From positions 4,143,775 through 4,207,774 of the forward strand of contig NC_052409.1 in assembly GCF_009389715.1 (NCBI RefSeq): 64,000 nucleotides of DNA, written 5' to 3'. The position numbers and the translations under genes were made by a program. The notes under the pieces were generated by a model that saw only the letters and a program-made list of their open reading frames with translations, ran no database searches and was not told where the DNA came from. This stretch comes from Phoenix dactylifera (taxonomy: Eukaryota; Streptophyta; Magnoliopsida; Arecales; Arecaceae). Positions 37,237-49,700 of this stretch are shown here, in pieces. The stretch's first letter is position 1, and each line of letters opens with the position of its first letter.

Positions 37237-40080
37237 GTACTCTTGAGCACACTCTAGTATTTGGCAATTGAGAGCAGCCTGTCAAATGAAAGGTAGCAGG
37301 GAAACTTGAGTCTTTCAAGTACTGCGACAGTTTTTCTAAAGCAGTGTGTCATTCGAGTTATGTTTTCAAACAGGGCGATATAAATATGGCCAAAGATTGG
37401 CACACCTTACAAGGTGCCCATGACCATAAGGATAAAATTCAAACAAGGACCACATAAGGTGGTAGATTTTCTAATTTCTATGCGTAGGTTCAGGGGATGA
37501 CATTGTCTTACAGATGGAAGGTTTGGCTTAAGACTGCTAGTAGAAAAAGACGAGTTCATAAGAATGGAGCCAAATTTTGCCAAACTAAGGGTTTAGCGTG
37601 AAGAAGAAAGCTGTGTTTTTTTGCATGCCAGTGCCAAACAAAAAGATTGGTGTAATATAGATAAGTTTCCATGTCTCCTGCTCCGCAAAACTATGTATAA
37701 TCCCAAAGAGTATAGATAATCAATTCCCCCTCGAACAAACTATTAAAAGCACAGCCATGGCAAGAAAAGAATGAGAGGCAAGCTCAGTTCAACCAAAGGT
37801 GGAGTGCACTACTAATTGAGAATTGTTTGCTCAATTCAGTGAACAAATATATATATATTCCATGAGATAATGAAAGGGTAAGGATAAAGTGGTCTCTCAT
37901 CGTCGTTTTGAATAATCAACGCTACAATAGAATTTCACAGGAAATGATTAAATCTGAGTCTTCCTAGAGATTTATCACTGTGTTGTTCCTTTCAAGACTT
38001 CATTGTTGCCGTAGCTGAAAGGGAACTTACCAATCTAACATCTTGAACTTCATGAAAAGCAACTTTTTTGATATAGAGATCTAGGCATCCTTTTGCCTAA
38101 AATAAAACCTTATTTTCTATAGACTCTCTTTTCATGTGTCTTTATATTTTTCTTTTTTTAATGTATTGCTGGTTGAAAATGTAGAGTTCTTATCAAGCAG
38201 ACAAGTGAGCTAGAGTAAGAAAGAATTCAAAATATTGAATACATCCAGATATGCCTTTCAGTAAAAATAACAACGAATGAGCATAAGTTTTCGAATACAG
38301 CTACTACTTTAATCCTAATTGTGAGGATTGTACTACTTTCATCAAACAAGAAGCAGAGATTAGCATTAGCATACGTGATATGAGTTCAGAGGCATCTCCT
38401 CTCATGTCCAATATCAAGTGAATGGATCAATAATAGACTAAGATAGAGAGGTGCCTGATGGCAACATTAGGAAGTCTGTATATGCCACTGGGGGCCACAA
38501 GAAGAACAAACTCTTCCTTTTCAATTACTCTTTCTTTTTCCAATAGGATGGAGCATTGACAGCGCGCTATGTATAATGGAGACAAGCAACAAGAACTTTT
38601 TTTTTTTTAATTTTGAGGGTAACAAGCAACAAGAACTTGATTGAAAAAAAGACAAACATAAGAATAATTCACCTGATGATTCATTGCCTGATTGAAGTTG
38701 ATAATTTTACATTCCTTCATCGTAAGATTTGAAACCACATAACTAATATGCATTTATTAATATTTTAAAACTATTTAAGATAAGTTCAAGCCGTACCGAA
38801 CGAACGGCATGAAGAACAGATGGCAGAAGAATGGCTAATAAAGTCAAACCCCAATTTAACTTGGATAAGGCTCAATAGTTGGTCAGACAAATGTAGAAGG
38901 TGGATTTATAAGATTCTGGGTTGGTATACCGAGCACAACAAAATGGGTGGCTAGTAGCTGACCCTCTACTATATTTAAAAATTAAAAAAAAGAGAAGCAA
39001 AAGATATTAAAAAGAATTACTAGTATTCAGAGGATATATTCTATAAAAAGGACTTGAAATGTCCTTCAGACGATCACACATCCATATCTAAAAGATCAAG
39101 CTAATTCAATTTATATAGCATTCAATGCCAAAAATGTTGTTCTTCTGTGAAAAAGAAGAAGAGTGTATAGAATCCATCCATATATGGGGGGAAAAAAGGA
39201 CCCAGGCATATCCGAAAAGATGAAAATCTCCGGTTTTGAGCATGTTGCGAGTAAAAATTGGTAGGTTCTTGGCCAGTTATCCAGAGAAATAAACTGTAAC
39301 AGGGCGAAAAAGGAAAGCAGATATAGAACAGTCAAAGTGATAACCAGACCAAAATGGGGGAGAAAAACTCAACTAATTCCAAAAAGGGTGAAAAAATCAA
39401 AAAAAAAAAATCCAGGGATAGGTGAGGGTGACATGGTCGCAAAGATTTTGTGGAAGAGGGAAAGAAGACACGAATGACCGACAGTTTCAAGAGATCAAGT
39501 GAAAAGAGAAATAAAATAAACAAAAAACATTTTTTTTGGATGGAAGTATTAATTAAAACTTCTATCTTATCTTCCCGTCTGTCCTTGCCGGCTAAATCTC
39601 GATTGCTGCAATCAAAATCCCTAGATCTAACGCAAATATCATGGACGAGCTATGGAACAGGGAATGAATCCTTTCAAACCAAATCCTAGTTACTAATTTA
39701 CGAGTGACTCGAAGAAAAGCAACCTAGCACTCGAGAATCAAATCTCAAAACGATTCAATGAAAGTTCCATCTTTTGATTCTCTGTGCTCTCTTCTATTTC
39801 TGGCGATTGACCCAATGAGCCATTCAAAACTACAAACATTAATCCATTTTGGGATCAAAATCCCAAACTTCCTGACTATCGGAACGGGTTTCCCATTAAA
39901 GCTCAAAGAACGAAAAAAAGAGAAACACAGACTTCGAATAACAATTAACATACCGATTTGGCAACAGCTAATCTCTCTCTTTCTCTCTCCCTCTCTGTTC
40001 TTCAATGGATAGCTCTTATGGGCGTCCGGAAGAAGGCGGCGCGAATAGCTCCGGCGACGGCGAAGAGCGAGCGATGGGCG
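37237..40080 (-). other. 5' leader of the RING gene with a 2.7 kb intron
   Basis: Reading the minus strand, a likely leader exon runs from about 40080 to 39954 and ends CAAATCG|GTATGT. An acceptor TTTGACAG|GCTGC starts the coding exon at 37278, 42 bp before the ATG. Neither leader part has an ATG, which supports the model. The first exon holds a GA-rich run (AGAGAGGGAGAGAGAAAGAG). The intron (39953-37279) contains no gene that I recognise. Confidence 0.65.
38582..38638 (-). mobile_element. Tiny retroposed tail with 17-bp target duplication
   Basis: ACAAGCAACAAGAACTT occurs perfectly at 38582-38598 and at 38622-38638. Between them are 23 bases that on the minus strand read TACCCTCAAAATTAAAAAAA plus more A, that is, a short 3' end with a poly-A tail. 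This is the signature of an extreme 5'-truncated target-primed insertion, in the leader intron of the RING gene. Confidence 0.75.
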
Positions 40081-40105
40081 GAGCAGCGGAGACCCTTCTC
40101 CTTCG

Positions 40106-40113
40106 TATTTATA
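40106..40113 (-). promoter_or_regulatory. TATA box of the RING gene
   Basis: On the minus strand the sequence reads GGCCTATAAATACGAAGG. A start about 30 bases further would fall near 40080, just before the GC-rich leader exon. No other clear TATA lies nearby. Confidence 0.6.
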
Positions 40114-40438
40114 GGCCAACCGGTTTTAATTTAACCACGGGGAACTTGCTTATTATGACTATTTTAATGCGAGTTGCTTATTATGATTTTTTTTTTTCGC
40201 GAGTTGCTTATCATGACTTTTTTACAATTCCACGCCTGCCGAGTGCAATGGATTTTTTTTTTTTTTTTTTATGAACGAGCTGAGTTTCGTGGAAGCTTGG
40301 CTAAAATTAGATAATTTTTAATATATATACAATATATTTATTTAAATTTTTTCTTGTATGCTCTACCTAGTTTTCTAATATTCAACTATTTATTTGGTAG
40401 GCTGTTTAGAAGCAAGTATATAAAAGTAAAATTTTTAA

Positions 40439-40929
40439 AAACTCGTTTGGTTCACGAAAAAAGAATGGAGAAAAGTATGGTCAACGGAAAAGTAAAAAAA
40501 TGCCTCTTATTTAGCTAGAGTTTTTAAAATAGAGAGATGGAAAAGTTGTATTTTCATGAAAATATGATTTCTACGTTTCATAGAAAAGTCTTTTCAATAA
40601 GAAATATGGAAAAGTTACTTTTCCGTTAGCCGGAAATCGAAACATTTTTATTTCTTCCCAAAAAGGCTTTACAGCATTAAATCAATGATCCTTATTTGAT
40701 CCAAAACGTTAAAGACCGAATTTTGATTAAGGGTATAATAGAAATTACACATAACTTTTTCAGAAAAGTGGATGGTCAATCAAATATAAACACTCTAAAA
40801 ATCTGTCACTTTTCCATGGTCAACCAAACATGCTAAAAGTACTTTTCCAGGCATCCTCTTTCCAAAAATTTGCTTTTTAAAAATTATATTTCTATAAGAA
40901 AAAATGCTTCCTGCGAACCAAACAAGTCC
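40439..40929. mobile_element. Tourist-like MITE (copy 2)
   Basis: About 491 bp bounded by AAACTCGTTTGGTTCACGAA and the inverse TGCGAACCAAACAAGTCC, with TAA on both sides (40436-40438 and 40930-40932). Internal blocks (TATGGTCAACGGAAAAGTA followed by ATGCCTCTT) match the element at 15956-16436 in reverse orientation. It is more diverged than copy 1. Confidence 0.8.
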
Positions 40930-41129
40930 TAAATACCATATAAATGCTTTTTATGAACGAGCTGAACTTTCTGAAAGCTTGGCTAAAAGTTAGATATTTT
41001 TTAGTATATATATAATACAACTACATTCATTCAAATTCTTTCTGATACGCTCTTCCTAGCTTTCTAATGTTCTACTTATGGTACTTATTCGGTAGGCTAT
41101 CTTAGAAGCAAGAGTAGAAAACTAAAATT

Positions 41130-41440
41130 TTTAAGTGTCATACGATAATTGCATGAATTCTCACATACTCTTTTTGTTTAAGCACTTATGTACTCGTCAA
41201 GCTAAGAGTCCAAATCTATTTAAATCTCATCAGAAGTACTACGATCGGTCCGTGGTCAGTCTCAATGAATCAATATAGTGTTCTTTAGTTTATATAAGTT
41301 ATAGAATGGATCTGCTCTGATACTATTTGTAATAACTCAAAATTTCACTCAAAAAAATTAATCGAAAAGTTTTTTTTATTATTTAGTCCTATATAAGTAC
41401 CCAAAATCTCTTAAGCAAGTAACCAATGTGAAACTAATTA
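41130..41440. repeat. Dispersed repeat, second copy of the 22921-23250 family
   Basis: Shared phrases in the same order include ATGGATCTGCTCTGATACTA, then TTTGTAATAACTCAAAATTTC, then CCTATATAAGTACCCAAAATC and AACCAATGTGAAACTAA. In the first copy these occur in circularly shifted order, in keeping with a repeat of about 300 bp that is tandem in origin. Confidence 0.6.
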
Positions 41441-41940
41441 CAGCCCGCATGGTTATATTGTGGAAACACATCACCAACATCAGAAAATAAAGTGTGTGAA
41501 TTAGGAACACGATGTAACAAGAAAATTATGTTTCAGCAATATTGGTTTTATGCAGTGAGTCTGGTGAAAAGAAGGATAGAAAAAGAGCATTTTCTGAAAA
41601 GAGGGGTGTCTTTGTCAATGTAACGCGAGTGTTCATGTGTGCGGATTGGCGCTAAATATTTGAGCATTTTAACCTTTTTGAGCTACAATTATTTTTTTTT
41701 ATTTTTTATTTTGATAAAAACAGCTACTTATATCATATAACTCGAACGTGACTATCTTTTTCGAGCTACATTTTCCCTAGAAACAACTGTTCTCGAGATG
41801 GATTCACCGACAGGGGAGCGTATCTACGAACTTGTCGTTTGAGAGTTTCTGGGCCACGGATTCATGAGTGTTTTATGTGGGCAAGGAATACGGACAATGC
41901 ATTTAAGATGCAACGACCATCTTTAAATGCTTAGCTTTTG

Positions 41941-42090
41941 GATGCCATGGTTTCATGGATGAAAATAGATAATTCCCATGTCACGCAACCACAAATGAAT
42001 TTTAGTATTTTTTAGATGCCATGGTTTGTTAGATGGAAATAGATAATTCCCATGTCCAAAGTTACGCAACCACAAATGAATTTTAATTAA
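41941..42090. repeat. 74-bp tandem duplication
   Basis: GATGCCATGGTTT with the following ATAGATAATTCCCATGTC and CGCAACCACAAATGAATTTTA occurs at 41941 and again at 42015. The second unit has a short insertion. Confidence 0.85.
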
Positions 42091-44339
42091 ATGAAGAAGA
42101 AAAAAATAATAATTTCCTACCATAAAAATAAAAAAATTAAAGAAGAAGAAGGAAAACCAAGGCGAGCAATAACAACAGCATCATTTTCTCGAATATGGAA
42201 AATTAACTTTGTGAGTTCGTAATGCTTTTATTTAATAATTTTTTTATTCTCTTTATTACTCTCTCTTCAAGCAAATATTTTTCGTGCTTGCTCTCACGAT
42301 CTTGAGCATCGGATGTTCTTCATACATAGGATTGGGACGCGCTATATATTAGAAATTGTAAAAATCAAATGGCCAAAAAATTAGAAATTATATATTTTCA
42401 ATCAATTCTAATGGTTTAATGCTATAGACTAATGTCATTGCAATGGATGCTCCTTCCAACCTTGGGGACCACTTATGAGGACCCAGGGAAAACTACACAT
42501 CAATCCATGTGCTAAGTTTGTCGGTCGATAGTCTCAAAAATATGGTCGGTTGGAAGAGTAAGTCGGTGATTTTCTTTTAGGAAAGCCGGTAAGTTAACAC
42601 TGTGAAGCGTCGTTTTGTATTCACCACACTTAAGATTGGATACCGAGGATGTTGAAAATGTAGTCCTCTTGTTTTATTTGCCAAAAGATTCTTGGCAAGC
42701 CCCAAGAAGATAAGCTCATGGCGTGTCTTTGAATCTAGTTCAGTTGCAATTGGACAAGTGGAAACTTGTATGTACCAAGGGAAAGGATTATCCATCCACA
42801 AAATGCACTTTATATGCCACTTTGATATATGCATCCCCTAAAGTCCCACTATGAAGAAACAAGAATCCTCTAAAAAAGATGAAATCTTTAGAAATTCTTA
42901 ATATATTGCTTTAATAATAACTAAATCCTTTGGAACTAATTTAATTCCGATATATAGCTTGTTGCCTGGTGTGGTGCTCCACTTCATGCAATCATGGGAA
43001 TAAGCCTCTTTTGACCATATTTCTACATGAAGATTGCCCTGACTGCATTAAGAGAACATCTCTCCCAAGATAGCTTGTCATTAAGCATCACCACGCATGT
43101 GAATAGGTGAATTACATGCAGATTTTGCCTCCTATGACTTTTATTTACTTTTAATCTTTTATCGACTTCTCTTTCATACATTACCAGTATGTTCATCAAT
43201 TTTGACTTATTTTATTCTTTATTTTGCATATGGAGACCGTAGGTTTTTGCCAAATATTTTATACTCCAGCATAAAAGAGTTGCCGACCAACGATTTGAAA
43301 ATCTTAGCAGTTTTTTGTGTTTTTCATTTTTTTTTCTAATACCAGTTAGATTTTTTAAAACAAATTATCCTATTTTATAGAAAGCCAACCCATGTTGGAG
43401 ATAAAGACAGATTACGAAATTCACTATAGACTAACCATAAGATTTAATAGGCAATAGCAACTAGGGGTGGAGTTATTCTTAGATACCAATCCATACATGA
43501 TCATATATGTACCTAGATTAAAATTTTCTCTAGCTAGGCCAAGAGTGTATAAATTTTAAATTTCAAGAAAAGAAGGATATGTACCTATGAATACCTTGTA
43601 TCTATTAATGTATTGTATCTACTTTGAGCACCTAATTGTCCAGGAATGAAGTATTGCTTGGAAAATAAGTCTAAAAGATGCTAGCTCATCAAAGAGGTGA
43701 AGTCACTTGATGGTTACATCTTTTCAAATATTTTAGTAACTCAGATATGTAACTCAAAAAAAAAAAAAAAACAGCAAGCGTGTTAATTTTTCATTGCTCC
43801 CTTTGTATTTACATTGTGAAGCCTTAAAATGAAGCAACATGAATGGTCAAAGATAGGTGCATGATTTTTGTTTTTGAGTAATTTTTATGAGTTATCATAA
43901 CATTGCTCTATTTTTTCTTTTTAAGAAGTCACTTTTATCACAAAAAAAATTCAGAAAAGGAACAGGACATCTTCAACATCCTTCAGATTTTTTATTTCGT
44001 TCACTGCAGTCTTGGCAGCCCTCCAACCTTTAGTATTATAGAGATGGACAGCCACATGCGGGGCATATGGCCTACATCATACCTACAAGGTGTAATTGAT
44101 TATTGGGTTTTAAATCTCAAGGCGCATCTCAGTGAATTGACAATTTGAGATATTTTGAGATCTATGGAATTTTCTTCACCATGTAAATGGAAAATAAACA
44201 AAAAAAAATTCCAGTATAAGATTAAAAGTGTCAATGGAGAATCATAGAATCTAAATATAAAATTAAATAAATTATTAGGGTTGGATATGGGCTTGGTTCT
44301 AAGTATATGTATACTCAAAGCTTGAAACTCAATCCAATT

Positions 44340-44370
<31 letters not shown>

Positions 44371-45290
44371 ATTATTTTCTGTAGTCATTATTTTTTTCGT
44401 GTTCCACAATTTGTGAGATAATATTTGGATATATTGAATAATTTTAAAAGATAATTAAAAAGTATAGTAAAATATCTTATTAAATACTCAGTTTCCACAT
44501 AACCTGATCTGATGTCTGGTTTTTTTTTTTATTTTTGGATTTAGAGTCTGGACATAGAGTTCTAATTGATTTTGGATCTCTATTTGGATGTGAAAAAATT
44601 ATATTTTAGGATTTGGATATATGGATACGGACAAATCTAATCTGAAGACGACCCGCTGCATCATATCCTTGGGCAGATTCCCTCGGATCGGATGGATACG
44701 AACCGACAACCAGTCAGCGCTGCGTAGGCGCACAAACCCCAAAGAAAAGGCGCGTTTAGATTATTTTAGAAGAAAGATTCTCCCATCCACCGGCTCTTTA
44801 AAATAAAAATAGAAGGAACACGTCAACATTTGACCTCCTCCGTAACGGCTTTGGCGTACGTCGTCAAGTTGGAAAAGAAAAAAAAAAAGTATGAACGTAC
44901 CAGGAGCGTTTTAACTATTAGTTGTTTTTTTCTTCTTCTTTTCAATTTCTCTGCACTTTTTTTCCCTCCAAAACAGAATTTATTAAAACAATCTAATAAA
45001 AATATATATCCGTATGAATTAAAGAATAAATATATAAAAATTTTTAAAAATATTAGATGCATCAAATGAGAGAATGATTTCTGTATGATAAGAAGCAATC
45101 ATTTTTCAGGAATCTCATATTAATTTCAGTAGTTATTTGATTTGAAATTCCACCAAACCTTTCTTCCCCACATATGCAGTTGTTTGATTTGATACTTCAC
45201 ATCCTCCTTCATCCAACATAAACAACGCCCGTCTCCTTACTATTTTGGATTGCAGCATCTCATATTTTATGCTGGAAGGCCAAGCCAACT
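42091..45290. other. AT-rich intergenic DNA
   Basis: No gene is recognised. The longest frames (42577-42834 minus, 43903-44148 plus, 44823-45098 minus) have no domain and biased composition. A compound (CA)n(TA)n microsatellite lies at 44341-44370, and several A or T runs are present. Confidence 0.55.
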
Positions 45291-45334
45291 TGCTGTTCTT
45301 TCAAATCCATTAGTGGTGCCGCCATTACAATTAT

Positions 45335-45655
45335 TTTTTTTGGGTAAAAAATAGGATGGGAGGAGGAGGGGCAGAACCCCACCTGTGTAGCAGCCCCCTA
45401 CTGACCCTCCTTCAATCGGAAAATGTTCGATGTGGGTCACAAGTTTCCGTGTGTCCTCTCCAAACTGTGGAAAACTCGTCACCCTAACGCTATCTCAATA
45501 CTGATGAAAAAAAAAACATATCCACACGAATCTATCCGGGTGTGAGACATGCGGTCCCCTGATTTAATCGAAGCCAGCATATTTCGAACTCGGACAACTC
45601 GGGTAGAGTCCAAGCCTCCTTACCACCAGGCTACCACCTTTGTGGCAAAAAAGAT
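45335..45655 (-). mobile_element. tRNA-derived SINE-like repeat (copy A)
   Basis: On the minus strand, starting near 45655, the sequence reads GGTAGCCTGGTGGTAAGG (resembling an RNA polymerase III A box), and about 44 bases later GAGTTCGAAAT (B-box-like, 45581-45591). It continues GATTAAATCAGGGGACCGC. The same order is seen at 63890-64000. The 3' limit is not certain: an A-rich end near 45335 is my best guess. Confidence 0.6.
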
Positions 45656-46049
45656 TCTTTACTCAACCTAGACTAATGAACAACTGTGATGGTTCAACGT
45701 GAGATGTTAAACTTTAACACTCAACATGTGCAGGACACGATATTATTGTGTTAAAATATTGGGACCGTCAGAAATATTAGATCATAAAGAAGTTGAATTA
45801 TCGGGTTGGGTCATGGAGCTAGATGCAACTATTTAGTAAACAGAACAATCAGGAATAAGAACGTTTACTTGCAGCGCTATCTTCTTCCACGGTGACATCT
45901 CCATTTATATGGATTCAGGCATATCGAATACATGATGAAACATGTAAATTGGATGTCATCTGAGGCACCAAAAAAAAAAAAAAAGTGCAACAATGTGCAT
46001 CATGAAGACAAAGTCAATGCAATCTAAATAGTATGGAATGTCTTCAGCG

Positions 46050-46298
46050 TCCGAATGGATATGGGTTGGATTGGACACAGATTGGGATTAAAAAAATTTC
46101 AACCTACAAGACTTATTAATCAAACATATTAAAAATTCAAACCTGAACCTAATATGTTTATTAAACATCCAACTCAACCCCCATCATCTATTTATTTAAG
46201 TAGATTTAATAGCCATTTATAATCGAATCCATTTATGTCAAATCCGAACCTGCTTAAAGCAAATTGTTTGCAGATCAAATCATAAATTACCACCTTTA
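46050..46298. mobile_element. hAT-type MITE fragment (copy 3)
   Basis: The right end, CATAAATTACCACCTTTA, is the reverse complement of the left end of the element at 26764. The body again holds diverged TTTATTAA/AACC(T/C)G units. No good left terminus or 8-bp duplication is visible, so it is truncated or decayed. It lies about 480 bp beyond the thioredoxin stop. Confidence 0.6.
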
Positions 46299-46774
46299 GC
46301 TGTACCAATTATCGCATCGCTACCAACATCTAAGGAATAAGCCTATGGATGAGAGTGCATTTTCACCATACAAATAAATAGCAAGTCATACTTAGATAAT
46401 TTATTAAGTGGCATTAGCTGAGCTTTTCATTATTCATATCATATAATAGTCAGCAGAACAAGGGGTGCCAGAAATAGTCTCAATGCCTCAGATTATATAT
46501 ATATTTCAAATAAAAACAGGGAAATTACCAGCAGAGAATCTTGGTTCTTGATTTAATTTCGAATGAAAAACTGCATCTTGTCAACTCTTAGACTTTCTCC
46601 AAAGTGAATTGAAGTTATAACGTGGCAAGAAAGCAACAGCACTTTGTAACCTCCATAACTATGCACAAGGCTATAGAGCAATGATTGCCAGCAGAGAGGA
46701 TATAAACTTCATCACAAGTCTTCTGTGACATGTTGAAATAGACTGGCTTCTGAAGGAGAAAACAAAAGAGCCAC

Positions 46775-49700
46775 TTACTTTTCTATGAATTTCTCAATGC
46801 ATGTGATTAGAGTACTCTCTGGCACAGCTCCAACAATGGTCTCTTTCTTCTCCCCATTCTTAAAAATCATGATAGTTGGAATGCTTCTAATCCCATACTT
46901 GGTTGCAATTTCCTGGTTCTCATCAGTGTTGAGATTCAAGCATTTAAGCTTTCCATCATATACCTTTGACAATTTGCCAATAATTGGATGAATCATACGG
47001 CAGGGTCCACACCATGGAGCCCAAAACTCAACTAGCACTGGAATATCGCACTCCATGACAAGCGACTGCCATGTTGATTTCGTCACTTCTGGAACTGTAA
47101 TACAAATAACCAAAAATGTTTATAGTATAGTCAAGATATAAAAGGTGACAGAATCACAGCAATAAAACTTTACAGGAAATGGCAATGCTGCGCTCTAAGC
47201 AGAGCTATGAAAAAAATAGCTGGGCAAGTTTGAAGGGCTAAATTTTCATGATATGATCCTCTTTGAATAAAAGAATGAAAGGCACAACTTTGAAAAACAA
47301 ACACTTGATGCTTAGAAAGGTATCATCTTCACTTATATATGATACCTACATATATAACAGAAGGTACATTGCAGCTGGTTGGATAAGATAATTTTGTTTA
47401 GCATCATAACGTTGCATAGTGAATTAAGATATTTTCAACATGAAAGGGCATACGGGCAAACATGTAATGGGTGTTTGAGTACCATGACAGTGTTATACAA
47501 TGTTAGGATGGTTGAAACATCAAACCAACACACTGAAATTTAGCTAGAACGGAATGGGTATTGGTCATTTACCAAGGAGTCTCCAACCTTGTCCTCAAAA
47601 CAAATACACCCCAAGAATTCAATCTCTTACTGGTTCTGACTCTGTCCGATGTGGACAGTCCTGGTCCCCGATACTATAAATTGGAGAAGCATGGGATCAA
47701 GTAAATGTACTTATCATCTAGATAAATCTAGGTATCTCCAATATCAATGGAATCACACCTAGAGGTAAGAGAAAGGGACAAGGGATCCATTTATATACCT
47801 CTGTATGCACTAAATACACAGTCCATGTACATATTTCATATAGGAGAAAAACAAATGTTACACAAAAGAACAGATTTAACATGAAAATGATGTAATCAAT
47901 ATATAACTAAATTGGCTACTACATTATATGCCTCTAACAAAGAATAAACATATATCAAGCACATGAAAGAAACTAGCATAAGATACAATACAGTGTGCCA
48001 GGTGAGAATGTCAATCCCATAAAGAACATTGGTAGATAGAATTTAACCACCTAAGAAACAGAGCTCCTCATTGTCATAAACTGTCATCAAACAAAATTTC
48101 ATCAACATGCCTTATCACTAATCCACAACCAACCCAATTTCTAAGCTACCCAACATGAAACCCAACCAAGCCATCCTAAACCCGACATGAAACCCAACCA
48201 AGCCATCCTAAACCCAACTCCACAATTTCTAACCTAGACATAGTTCAAGTTCAGTCAGGTTAGGTAGTGTTGTGTTGGATTAAGTCTAGCTCAGTCAAGT
48301 CTAATCAAGTTAGGTCTAACTCAGTCAGGTCAATTCATGTTACAAGCATTGTCAACTTGCTGGGGGCAAGGACTCAGTCGAGATGGAAGAAAAACACAAG
48401 CTAAGTTTGGTCAACGGAAAAGCTGGTTAGAATTTGGTTTGCTTTGGGTTGCCTGAGATACTGACATAGCACTATCTAGGCCCAGCCCATTCAGACTAAC
48501 ATGGCCTAACTTATGCCCTAATTAAAATTTCCCATTGAAATACAAATACAAGTTATAATCTATTTGAAATTTGTTCAAAACCATAATTTCAATAAACTTC
48601 TAAGATAGAGACTTTCAAATGGTTTACGAAGAGACTTTTCATCTACAGGCAGTGATGTGTGGCCACAACATGCTTGTCAGCTTATTATAGGCGCCCAAAA
48701 GCGCAATATACATAAACATCCAAATACAAAATTTTTGAAAATTTTCATGAGAAAGACCACACAACATTCACTTGGTTGCCATCCATCTATGTCACAAGGC
48801 CATGATCGCCATCAAACACATAGATGCAATTGCTAGGCAACACAATGCTTAGAGTTGAGCTTTGAATTCCATGAATGCTTGCAGGCTCAATACCCTATGA
48901 AGATAATTACACTCACACAATACCTCAACAAGGGTTTATTTTTGATCGGTAGGAACTACAAGGCAACAGTCGGTCTAAACATGGGATTGTTATGTCAACT
49001 TTCCACTCCCTCGGCCATTGGTCCATATTTCCCAACAAGCCTAGGTCAAGTGGTACATGGGAAGCTATTATTTAAACAAACCTCATCAACACTGGAGAAA
49101 AAAGCATCATAAGAACGAGGGAAGGAGAGAGAAGACAATATGGATGACCATTTTAGTCCTTCCCTCTACTAGGCATGATTCATATTAGCGTTTAGAGTTG
49201 TGTTGGGATCAAATAAGTCCTGTAAATATTTCAGAGTATATAATAAAAAAAAACATTTGGTTGCCTATCTTTCTTCAAACAATTCTGACTACCCAACACC
49301 TATCTTTCAACCATGCTCCCTGAACCTACATTTAGTAACATTGTTCCAGATCTCATTCTATACTTTTCCACATATCATATAGAAACCTAACATTGTTGAA
49401 TTGGTAATTTTCCATGAACCAAATAGTCATAGAGACCCAACCTGAACTTGGCCCAACTCATGATGTCTTTTCTCTCCTTTCCTCCACCTCACAATGCATG
49501 TCCACCCATCCAGATGCATGATTAATCATCACCTCCTCCAACATGGGCATAAAAATATAACCATGTCATTCACCTCTTTGGTGTCCATAACTAGCCACAC
49601 ACCAACAATAAAGAAAGTGGAAAGCTGTCATGAAAAAACCCATCTTGATGGGCTTCTAGCTAGGGGTGGCAATCGGGTCAGGTCAGGCATAAACAGGTCG

